Origin: Pseudomonadota bacterium | Lineage (GTDB): Bacteria > Pseudomonadota > Alphaproteobacteria > Azospirillales > Azospirillaceae | Length of the DNA: 5,018 nt | Reading direction: 5' to 3' | Assembly: GCA_023412175.1 (NCBI GenBank) | Contig: JAEYOB010000767.1 | Span: 1 to 5,018 of the forward strand | Shown here: piece after piece, positions 1 to 5,018 of the stretch | Numbering within the stretch: the stretch's first letter is position 1 | How the letters are laid out: the number at the start of each line of letters is the position of its first letter | The notes under the pieces: model-generated | The model's input: the letters and a program-made list of their open reading frames with translations, nothing else | The model's database searches: none | What the model was told of the DNA's origin: nothing | Made by a program: the position numbers and the translations under genes

Positions 1-3
1 CGC

Positions 4-1350
4 CTACATGCCGGCGACGGTCATCCCGTCGATGCGCACGGTGGGCGCGTCCATGCCGTAACGCAGGTCGAGGTCGCTGGCGGCTTCCATGTTGAGGAAC
101 ATGTCCTTCAGGTTGCTCGCCACCGTCAGCTCGCTGACCGGATAGGCGAGCTGGCCGTTCTCGATCCAGAAGCCGCTGGCGCCGCGGCTGTAGTCGCCGG
201 TCACGCCGTTGACGCCCATGCCCATCATCTCGGTGATGTACAGGCCGTCCTTGATCTCGCCCAGGATGGCGTCGCGGCTGCGCGTGCCGGCGGCCAGATA
301 GATGTTGGAGGGCGACGGGCCCGGCGGGCCGGAGGTGCCGCGCGAGGCGTGTCCGGTCGTCGTCAGGCCGAGCTGGCGGGCCGAGCGCAGGTCGAGCAGC
401 CAGGTGGTCAGCCGGCCGTTCTCGACGATGGTGCGCTTCTCCACCGCCACGCCCTCGGCGTCGAAGGGACGCGAGCGCATGCCGCGGCGCACGAACGGGT
501 CGTCGACGATGGTGACGCCCTCGGGGAAGATGGCCTGGCCCAGTTTGTCCTTGAGGAAGCTGGTGCCGCGCGCCACCGACGGGCCGCTGATGGCGCCGGT
601 CAGGTGGCCGAGCAAACCACGTGAAACACGTGGATCAAACACCACCGGCACCTTCTGGCTCTTCACCTTGCGCGGGTTCAGACGGCGCACCGCCTTCTCG
701 GCGGCCTCGCGGCCGATGTCGGCGGGGGACCGCAGGTCGGCGCCGTAGACCTTCGAGTCGTACTCGTAGTCGCGCTCCATGCCCGTGCCCTCGCCGGCCA
801 GCACCGACACCGAGAGCGAGCGGCGCGACACGCTGTAGGAACCGGCGAAGCCGTTGGAGGCGGCGATGGCGACGGTGGACCGGCTCCAGCCGGCGTCGGC
901 GCCTTCCGAGTTGGTGACGCCGGCGACGGCCAGGGCGGCCTCCTCGGCGATGCGCGCCTGCTCGATCATCGAGTCGGGGGCGGGCTCGTCGGGGTCGCAG
1001 ATGTCCAGGTCGGGCCATTGGCGGGCGAGTTGGGCGGGATCGGCCAAGCCGGTGAAGGGATCCTCCGGCACCACGCGGGCCATGGCGACGGCGCGCTCCA
1101 CCAGCTCGTCCAGCGCCTTGGCGCTGCGGTCGGTGGAGGAGACGATGGCCTGCCGCTTGCCGACGAAGACGCGCAGGCCGAGGTCGCCCGATTCCGAGCG
1201 CTCCAGCCGCTCCGGCTTGCCGAGCCGCTGGCTGAGCGAGACGGAGGCGCTGTCGAACAGCACAGCATCGGCGGCGTCCGCTCCGGTGGAGCGGGCCTTG
1301 CGGATCAGGTCTTCCAGCAGGTTCAGCACGTCAGGCTGGCGGGTGGGCAT
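4..1350 (-). CDS. pmbA: PmbA/TldE, subunit of the TldD/TldE metallopeptidase
   Basis: This 448-residue protein matches PmbA (TldE), about 450 residues in E. coli. In that family TldE pairs with TldD in a cytoplasmic protease that degrades unfolded or small peptides; in E. coli it matures microcin B17 and degrades the CcdA antitoxin. Family-like stretches seen here are SGDLGLRVFVGKRQA (54-68), VPVVFDPR (234-241), the GTSFLKDKLGQ region (262-272), DDPFVRRGMRSRPFDAEG (283-300), and the C-terminal TEMMGMGVNGVTGDYSRGASG (about 373-393). There is no HExxxH zinc motif, which separates PmbA from catalytic TldD. No tldD partner is in the window, and the two genes are commonly unlinked. The ATG is supported by GGAGA at 1356-1360, five bases upstream. 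The stop is TAG at 4-6. Residues 238-245 use eight A/T-ending codons in a row, unlike the rest of the gene; see the CACGTG repeat entry. Confidence 0.95.
   Translation of the reverse strand: MPTRQPDVLNLLEDLIRKARSTGADAADAVLFDSASVSLSQRLGKPERLERSESGDLGLRVFVGKRQAIVSSTDRSAKALDELVERAVAMARVVPEDPFTGLADPAQLARQWPDLDICDPDEPAPDSMIEQARIAEEAALAVAGVTNSEGADAGWSRSTVAIAASNGFAGSYSVSRRSLSVSVLAGEGTGMERDYEYDSKVYGADLRSPADIGREAAEKAVRRLNPRKVKSQKVPVVFDPRVSRGLLGHLTGAISGPSVARGTSFLKDKLGQAIFPEGVTIVDDPFVRRGMRSRPFDAEGVAVEKRTIVENGRLTTWLLDLRSARQLGLTTTGHASRGTSGPPGPSPSNIYLAAGTRSRDAILGEIKDGLYITEMMGMGVNGVTGDYSRGASGFWIENGQLAYPVSELTVASNLKDMFLNMEAASDLDLRYGMDAPTVRIDGMTVAGM
617..633. repeat. Perfect inverted repeat with two CACGTG cores inside pmbA, parS-like
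   Basis: Seven-base arms CCACGTG (617-623) and CACGTGG (627-633) flank the spacer AAA. Each CACGTG core, with its flanks, matches about 12 of 16 positions of parS, the ParB-binding site (TGTTTCACGTGAAACA or the CC..GG variant, consensus from memory). One contiguous half, TGTTTCACGTG, is exact on the minus strand. The repeat covers pmbA codons 240-244, within a run of eight codons ending in A or T (third positions 616 to 637), followed by a rare TTG leucine. Neighbouring codons nearly all end in G or C, so the bases appear constrained as DNA, not only as protein code. Calling it a parS-type site is inference, since intact parS sites usually match better than this. Confidence 0.45.
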
Positions 1351-1388
1351 GCGTTTCTCCGATGGGTCTTCCGGCGTGTCTACCAGAT

Positions 1389-1438
1389 GGGGACGGCCGG
1401 CAGAAGAGGACAGGGGGCTATGCCGGCCGGACGGCCCC
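1389..1438. repeat. Inverted repeat between the MFS gene and pmbA
   Basis: The arms CGGCCGGCA (1394-1402) and TGCCGGCCG (1421-1429) are perfectly complementary over nine bases around an 18-base loop. The stem could extend through GGGG (1389-1392) and CCCC (1435-1438) across a bulge. It lies in the 94-base gap after the MFS stop codon and before the pmbA start. It could slow or end transcription of the MFS gene, but no T-tract follows it on either strand, so a standard intrinsic terminator is not demonstrated. High GC content makes chance GC-rich stems common. Confidence 0.3.
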
Positions 1439-1444
1439 GTCCGC

Positions 1445-2629
1445 TCAGGTGCGGCGGTCGCTGCGCGCGTAGGCCCAGGCGGCCAGCGCCAGCAGGTTGG
1501 TCACCACCATGCCGGCGGTCATCACCGCCGGGTCGCCCGGCTCGAACAGACCGGTCGCCGAGGACGCCGCCGCCCCCAGACCCATCTGCACGAAGCCCAG
1601 CAGGCCCGAGGCGGTGCCGGCCAGCCGCGCGTCGACGCCAACCGCGACGCTCATGGTGACCGGGATGGTCAGGCCGTTGCCGAAGCACAGCAGCATGGTC
1701 GGCAGGAACAGGATCAGCGGCGAGAACTGCCCGGCCGCCAGGAACCCGCCGATCACCAGGGGCCCGGCCACCGACAGCAGCAGCCCGGCAATGGCCAGCG
1801 CTTCGAGCCGCACCCGCCCGGCCAGACGCGACACCGCCATGTTGCCGAGCATGTACCCCAGCGACAGCAGCACGAAGAACAGTCCGTACTCGCTGGGCGG
1901 CCGATGCAGCGTGGCGCTCATGGGGAAGGCGGCGCCGGCCAGGAACACGAAGAACCCCGCCGTCATCCACCCGATCACCAGCGCATAGCCGAGGAACAGC
2001 CGCCGTCCGAGCAGCGCGCGGTACGCTGCCCACAGGGCGGTTGGGCCGGGCAGCGGCGTGGGGTTGCGGTGGGTTTCCGGCAGGCGCCGGATGGCCGCCG
2101 CCAGCACCAGCCCGCCGAAGCCGACCAGCAGCACGAAGCTGGCGCGCCAGCCGAACCATTCGTCCAGGAAGCCGCCGATGGCCGGCGCCACCATGGGGGC
2201 CACCGCCATGCCGGCGATGACCAGCGCCAGCACGCGTGTCGCCTCGTCACGCCCCCAAGCGTCGCGCACGATGGCACGGCCGATGACCATGCCGGCGCAG
2301 CCGCCGACCGCCTGCGCCACCCGGCCGAGCACCAGCAGGCCGATGCTCGGCGCCAGCGCGCAGGCGAGGCTGGCCGCCACGTACAGCCCGAGACCCGCCA
2401 GCAGCACCGGCCGCCGGCCGAAGCGATCCGCCAGCGGCCCGTACAGCAGCTGTCCCACCGCCACGCCGATCAGGTAGAGCGACAGGGTGAGTTGCACCGT
2501 GGTGTGGCTCGCCGCGAAGGCCGCCTGCAGGCCGGGCATGGACGGAACGAAGATGTTGAGCGCCAGCGGCCCGGTCGCGGTGGCGGCGACCAGCAGGGTG
2601 ACAGACGGCTTGGAATACGGGGCCAGCAT
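1445..2629 (-). CDS. Bcr/CflA-family MFS multidrug exporter
   Basis: This 394-residue inner-membrane protein has about twelve hydrophobic helices and is the usual length for Bcr/CflA (DHA1) transporters. These use the proton gradient to export drugs such as bicyclomycin or chloramphenicol, or other small molecules; the substrate here cannot be read from sequence. The first helix ends in NIFVPSMPGL (25-34), matching the family's yLPalP element. MFS motif A is GPLADRFGRR (64-73), between helices 2 and 3. R103 in LGRVAQAVGG fits motif B in helix 4, and the AP-rich GMAVAPMVAPAIGG (140-153) fits motif C in helix 5. WRASF (161-165) and LPETH (183-187) are typical of the first half, before the central cytoplasmic loop. 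The ATG at 2629 sits directly before the first helix. Its Shine-Dalgarno is weak (only AGG about five bases upstream), and no in-frame alternative start was found in the 30 or so bases checked upstream. The stop is TGA at 1445-1447. Confidence 0.9.
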   Translation of the reverse strand: MLAPYSKPSVTLLVAATATGPLALNIFVPSMPGLQAAFAASHTTVQLTLSLYLIGVAVGQLLYGPLADRFGRRPVLLAGLGLYVAASLACALAPSIGLLVLGRVAQAVGGCAGMVIGRAIVRDAWGRDEATRVLALVIAGMAVAPMVAPAIGGFLDEWFGWRASFVLLVGFGGLVLAAAIRRLPETHRNPTPLPGPTALWAAYRALLGRRLFLGYALVIGWMTAGFFVFLAGAAFPMSATLHRPPSEYGLFFVLLSLGYMLGNMAVSRLAGRVRLEALAIAGLLLSVAGPLVIGGFLAAGQFSPLILFLPTMLLCFGNGLTIPVTMSVAVGVDARLAGTASGLLGFVQMGLGAAASSATGLFEPGDPAVMTAGMVVTNLLALAAWAYARSDRRT

Positions 2630-2648
2630 GATGCCTGTGGGGTTCCGG

Positions 2649-2696
2649 AAAACGGCGACGGCGCGCGGAAGGCCCGAGAGCCTATCCGCACGCCGT
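2649..2696 (-). terminator. Probable terminator hairpin after doxX
   Basis: Bases 2658-2669 pair with 2685-2696 (12 positions), continued by AGGC (2670-2673) with GCCT (2680-2683), with one bulged base (2684) and a six-base loop. One position would be a G-U wobble in minus-strand RNA but a C-A mismatch in plus-strand RNA. The stem therefore favours minus-strand transcripts, the direction of doxX. A short TTTT run (2649-2652 read on the minus strand) follows about six bases after the stem. The hairpin lies 58 bases past the doxX stop and 28 bases before the MFS start. The T-run is short and offset, so efficiency is uncertain. Confidence 0.5.
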
Positions 2697-2754
2697 TGCG
2701 ATCAGAAGCCGTTTCTCCGAAATCCCGGGTTGCCTGGAAACCGGGTTGTCCGGG

Positions 2755-3180
2755 TCAGGCCGCGGCGCGGGCCGACAGGCGCTCCAGCACCGGCAGCTTG
2801 AGCGCCAGGGCGCCGTCGCCCAGCAGGGCCTGCACGCCGAGCAGCAGCGTCCAGAACGCCGGGAACTCCCAGCCGCCGCCCTGGGCGGAGAACAGCCAGC
2901 CGTTGCCGACATGCTGCAGGGTGGCGCCGACCATCACCGGCACCAGGGCCAGCGCGACCAACCGGGTCTGGACGCCCAGCAGCAGCAGCAGACCGCCGCC
3001 CACTTCGGCGAGGATGACGAGGTACGCGAAGAAGCCCGGATAGCCGATCTGCTCGAAGAAGGCGACGGTGCCGGGAATGGTGAAAACGAAAACCTTCATC
3101 AGGCCGTGGGCGAGGAACAGGGTGCCCAGGCCGACGCGCAGAAGGAGGGCGGCGTAGGGGGCGGTGCGGGTGTCGGTCAT
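2755..3180 (-). CDS. DoxX-family inner-membrane protein
   Basis: This 141-residue protein has four predicted hydrophobic helices (roughly 10-31, 48-70, 72-91 and 105-125), the normal build of small DoxX/YphA-type proteins. Diagnostic elements are the first-helix pattern LLLRVGLGTLFLAHGLMK (12-29, with R15, H25, G26 and K29), AEVGGGLLLLLG (58-69), and the loop GNGWLFSAQGGGWEFP (92-107) before helix 4. Family members sit in the cytoplasmic membrane. Some are linked to thiosulfate:quinone oxidoreductase, or to oxidative or thiol stress complexes, but the biochemical role of this type is poorly defined and none is claimed here. AAGGAGA (complement of 3187-3193), six bases before the ATG, is a strong Shine-Dalgarno and fixes the start. 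The stop is TGA at 2755-2757. It has its own 126-base upstream region with operator-like repeats and a probable terminator downstream, so it is likely a single-gene unit. The run of CAG triplets near 2980 is simply its poly-leucine stretch. Confidence 0.9.
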   Translation of the reverse strand: MTDTRTAPYAALLLRVGLGTLFLAHGLMKVFVFTIPGTVAFFEQIGYPGFFAYLVILAEVGGGLLLLLGVQTRLVALALVPVMVGATLQHVGNGWLFSAQGGGWEFPAFWTLLLGVQALLGDGALALKLPVLERLSARAAA

Positions 3181-3257
3181 GGCGGGTCTCCTTGGGTTCG
3201 CTGCGGTTCGGGTGCCGGTGTGGCGTTGAATGGATTGAACCGTTTTCCCACGGAGAG

Positions 3258-3305
3258 ATAAACATCGGATAATGCGAATGTTTATTGCTGTGATAAGAAC
3301 AATAA
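3258..3305 (-). promoter_or_regulatory. AT-rich upstream region of doxX with two interlocked inverted repeats
   Basis: In the 126-base gap between the DUF3616 stop and the doxX start, two perfect inverted repeats overlap. ATAAACAT (3258-3265) pairs with ATGTTTAT (3278-3285), and TTATTG (3282-3287) pairs with CAATAA (3300-3305). Both have 12-base spacers, and they share bases 3282-3285. GATAA also occurs three times, starting at 3257, 3268 and 3292. The stretch is strikingly AT-rich against its surroundings, as expected for a promoter with operators. The arms resemble sites bound by LysR-type or other dimeric regulators, but no regulator gene is in the window. No convincing -35/-10 pair could be placed. 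Confidence 0.45.
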
Positions 3306-3306
3306 C

Positions 3307-4392
3307 TCAGCGTCGTGGCAGTTCGAACAGATCGGCAGTGACCGTTTCCCCGCCGTCCGGCGTTCGCTCCCGGCACGGGCTGTCGTAGACGACCATCAGC
3401 AGCGGTGACGCGCCGGGGCGGTCCAGCTTGGTGATGCCCTCGGCGTGGTCGCACCCCTCGCCATGGGGGATGCGCAGTTCCAGCGACAGTTCCCTGCGCG
3501 GCACGAGGCACTCCTCGCCGATGCTGACGGCGTTGCGCCAGCGGTGCACCGCCACCGGACCGTCGAGGTCCATGGTCGGTCCGGCGAGGATCAGCAGGTC
3601 GTCGCCGTCGAACGCCAGCTCGCGGACGCCGAGCCCGCCCAGATCGAGGAAATGCTTGCGGTACCGCGCGCCGTCCATCCCCACCTTCATGAGGCGCAGG
3701 CGCCCCTTGCCCCGTTCCTCGATCTCCAGGTCCAGGATGCAGGCCCAGCCGCGCAGCACCGGCCCGCGCAGCCCGAGGAAGACGCGGTTGCCGCGCGCAG
3801 CAAGCCCCTCGACGTCGAAGCCGTTCTCCTTGGCCGGCACCTCAAGGAAGCGGCCGATGTGCTGGTCCTTGCGCAGGTGGCGGACCAGCGCGTTCTGCTT
3901 GCGTCCCATCTTCAGACAGCCGGCCCGGCGCTTGCCATCCGTGGGGGCGAGAGCCGGGGCGTCGCCCGCCTCCACCAGCGGGATGCGGCCGAACAGGAAG
4001 CGGTTGGCGTCGCGCCGCACCGCGGTCAGCGTTTCCAACGCCTCCTCGTCGCTCTGGCTCCCCGGTTCGGGTTTGCGGCGCGCCAGGCTGTGCGAGCCGA
4101 CCACCCACAACCAGCCGCCGTCCACCGACATCCCTTCGATGTCCGCTTCGCCGTCGGCACCGTCCGGCAGGTCGAAGGCGTCAGCCAGGGCGAAGGATGT
4201 GTGCCCGCCGTAGAGCGCACCGTCCCCGGTGACCAGCCGCTCGATGCGCGCACCCTCGTCCGAGGCGACGAACAGCGCCCGTCCGGCCAGTTCCGCCACC
4301 GACAGATCGGCGCCGATGGGCTTTCCGGCTGCCGCATCGTGCTGGAAGGCGAGGCGGACGGTGGTCGACGGGCGGTCCGGTTCCTGGTGCAT
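3307..4392 (-). CDS. DUF3616 domain protein, function unknown
   Basis: This 361-residue protein resembles the DUF3616 family, thought to have a beta-propeller-like fold; no function is established. Recurring family-style blocks are ADIEGMSVDGGWLWVVGSHS (about 83-102), DVEGLAARGNRVFLGLRGPVLRG (about 193-215), GVRELAFDGDDLLILAGPTMD (about 255-275), and HAEGI (316-320). The repeated (D/A)xEG pattern is the clearest sign of repeated blades. No signal peptide is visible, so it is probably cytoplasmic. The frame stays open to 4875, but the extra N-terminal part is antisense to the neighbouring hemerythrin-like gene. The ATG at 4390-4392 is preferred because GGAG (complement of 4401-4404) lies eight bases upstream and homology begins soon after. 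The stop is TGA at 3307-3309. The gene diverges from the hemerythrin-like gene and is followed by doxX after 126 bases. Confidence 0.75.
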   Translation of the reverse strand: MHQEPDRPSTTVRLAFQHDAAAGKPIGADLSVAELAGRALFVASDEGARIERLVTGDGALYGGHTSFALADAFDLPDGADGEADIEGMSVDGGWLWVVGSHSLARRKPEPGSQSDEEALETLTAVRRDANRFLFGRIPLVEAGDAPALAPTDGKRRAGCLKMGRKQNALVRHLRKDQHIGRFLEVPAKENGFDVEGLAARGNRVFLGLRGPVLRGWACILDLEIEERGKGRLRLMKVGMDGARYRKHFLDLGGLGVRELAFDGDDLLILAGPTMDLDGPVAVHRWRNAVSIGEECLVPRRELSLELRIPHGEGCDHAEGITKLDRPGASPLLMVVYDSPCRERTPDGGETVTADLFELPRR

Positions 4393-4400
4393 GATGTGGT

Positions 4401-4404
4401 CTCC
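4401..4404 (-). promoter_or_regulatory. Shine-Dalgarno that sets the DUF3616 start
   Basis: GGAG on the minus strand lies eight bases before the ATG at 4392. It favours this start over a longer reading that would extend into the divergent hemerythrin-like gene. Confidence 0.6.
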
Positions 4405-4458
4405 GCAGCGGTGTGCATGCCGAAACGCCACCCGCCGCCCCTCGGTTGCGAAAAGCAG

Positions 4459-4483
4459 GGAACTGAATCGGAGGCCGCCAGTT
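4459..4483 (+). promoter_or_regulatory. Candidate EcfG (general stress response) promoter for the hemerythrin-like gene
   Basis: GGAAC at 4459-4463 is followed after exactly 16 bases by AGTT at 4480-4483. The alphaproteobacterial general stress sigma factor EcfG/RpoE2 recognises GGAAC-N16-17-CGTT (established knowledge), so the -35 matches fully and the -10 matches three of four bases. It points toward the hemerythrin-like ATG about 65 bases downstream and lies in the divergent intergenic region. GGAAC does not recur elsewhere in this gap. The call also depends on the organism being an alphaproteobacterium, which is itself inferred. Confidence 0.45.
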
Positions 4484-4501
4484 TTCCGGATATGCCGCAA
4501 T

Positions 4502-4524
4502 GCAGCAATCGGATTGTGCGCTGC
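4502..4524 (+). repeat. Small imperfect hairpin in the putative leader of the hemerythrin-like gene
   Basis: CAATC (4506-4510) and GATTG (4512-4516) form a perfect inverted repeat around one base. Outside it, GCAG (4502-4505) can pair with CTGC (4521-4524) across a four-base bulge. It sits between the candidate promoter and the Shine-Dalgarno. With only a one-base centre it cannot close as a full hairpin, so a protein-binding half-palindrome is as likely as an RNA structure. Chance is possible. Confidence 0.2.
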
Positions 4525-4534
4525 GCCATCGATC

Positions 4535-4541
4535 GGGGGAG
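4535..4541 (+). promoter_or_regulatory. Shine-Dalgarno of the hemerythrin-like gene
   Basis: The GGGGGAG run ends seven bases before the ATG at 4549. It is strong and fixes the start of a gene whose end lies outside the window. Confidence 0.65.
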
Positions 4542-4548
4542 AACGAGC

Positions 4549-5018
4549 ATGACCATAACCCAGTTGATCCAGGCGGGTCCGGCCAGGGCGAACGAGCTGT
4601 TCGGCAAGCTGGTCGACACCAGTGACGGTGCCGTGAAGACCCGCGAAAAGCTGTTCGCCGAACTGAAGGAGGAATTGGAACTGCAGGCCCGGCTGGAGGA
4701 GCAGCACCTGTTCCCAGTCCTGCGCAAGCACAAGGAGACCAAGGACCTCGTCGCCGACGCGGTCAACGACAACAAGCAAACCCGCGCCCTGCTGGCCGAA
4801 CTGGAGCACCTGCCCAAGGACAGCGAGGACTTCCCGCGCAAGCTGACCGAACTGCGCAAGGTGTTCCAGCAGCACGTCCGCGACGAGCGCAAGGAACTGC
4901 TGCCGGTCGTCAAGAAGGCGCTGAGCGACGAGGAAGCCCAGGCGATCGTCGAGAAGGTCGAGGCCGGCCGCGCCAAGGTCGAGGAGGCCAAGCGCGAGGA
5001 GGCCGAGCAGCGCCGCGC
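4549..5018 (+). CDS. Hemerythrin (HHE)-like four-helix protein, degenerate; 3' end outside the window
   Basis: The open frame runs from ATG at 4549 off the right edge, giving 156 complete codons. Its helical layout follows the HHE cation-binding family, whose bundle holds a di-iron centre for oxygen, NO or iron sensing. Recognisable parts are ITQLIQAGPARANELF (3-18), the second helix ending LEEQHLFPVL (49-58), a third helix around NKQTRALLAELEHL (75-88), and QQHVRDERKELLPVV (107-121). The C-terminal tail (about 127-156) is rich in E, K, R and A and probably a long helix. Compared with the family pattern, the first-helix DH is GP (10-11), the second-helix His is Q46, and the third-helix His is replaced near D74/N75. 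H109 and the acidic residues E50, E51 and E113 remain. Iron binding is therefore doubtful. The protein is charged and has no signal peptide, so it is probably cytoplasmic. Confidence 0.75.
   Translation, partial: MTITQLIQAGPARANELFGKLVDTSDGAVKTREKLFAELKEELELQARLEEQHLFPVLRKHKETKDLVADAVNDNKQTRALLAELEHLPKDSEDFPRKLTELRKVFQQHVRDERKELLPVVKKALSDEEAQAIVEKVEAGRAKVEEAKREEAEQRR

Noticed and set aside
1389..1438. The MFS-pmbA inverted repeat as a definite intrinsic terminator
   Set aside because: The loop is long (18 bases) and no T-run follows on either strand, so it is listed only as a repeat.
2643..2650. Perfect palindrome TTCCGGAA before the MFS gene
   Set aside because: Eight-base palindromes of this kind are expected by chance, it occurs once, and no matching regulator or second copy is visible.
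2978..2992. Short run of CAG triplets
   Set aside because: These encode consecutive leucines in a membrane helix of DoxX (CTG codons on the minus strand) and need no other explanation.
854..3043. A 729-codon open frame on the plus strand, antisense to pmbA, the MFS gene and doxX
   Set aside because: It crosses three well-supported genes and two intergenic regions. Its product is low-complexity (rich in R, Q, H, G and A), as expected of antisense frames in GC-rich DNA, and shows no domain.
2702..3511. A 269-codon minus-strand frame overlapping doxX and the DUF3616 end
   Set aside because: It is out of frame with both clear genes, arginine- and proline-rich, and runs through the AT-rich regulatory region.
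4393..4875. N-terminal extension of the DUF3616 reading frame by 161 codons
   Set aside because: It is antisense to the hemerythrin-like gene and spans the divergent intergenic region. A Shine-Dalgarno supports the internal ATG at 4392, and the family-like sequence lies entirely after it.

Overview
This 5,018-base window is chromosomal-type, GC-rich DNA from a proteobacterium. The codons end almost always in G or C, and the gene families suggest an alphaproteobacterium, perhaps Azospirillum or another Rhodospirillales member. That assignment is inference from composition and gene types; no marker gene is present.

Layout: four genes lie on the minus strand and one on the plus strand. Reading the minus strand from right to left, they are a DUF3616 protein (3307-4392), a DoxX-family membrane protein (2755-3180), a Bcr/CflA-type MFS drug exporter (1445-2629) and pmbA/tldE (4-1350). 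Gaps of 94 to 126 bases separate these four, with no overlaps, so they look like separate transcription units rather than a tight operon. A strong hairpin between doxX and the MFS gene folds best in minus-strand RNA and supports a break there. At the right edge a hemerythrin-like gene (4549 to beyond the window) runs divergently from the DUF3616 gene across a 156-base intergenic region.

The genes are mostly housekeeping or stress-related. PmbA is one half of the TldD/TldE peptidase, the MFS protein probably exports toxic small molecules, and DoxX-type proteins are membrane proteins often tied to redox or thiol stress. The hemerythrin-like gene has an upstream sequence resembling the alphaproteobacterial general stress response (EcfG) promoter. 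The genes do not form one recognisable pathway.

The most interesting points are not new gene clusters. First, pmbA contains a perfect inverted repeat with two CACGTG cores that resembles overlapping parS half-sites. It sits in a run of eight consecutive A/T-ending codons in an otherwise GC3-rich gene. Second, the hemerythrin-like protein appears to have lost most of the histidines that bind iron in this fold. Third, an AT-rich island upstream of doxX holds two interlocked inverted repeats with equal spacing, which look like operators. I saw no RNA genes, mobile elements or CRISPR arrays.
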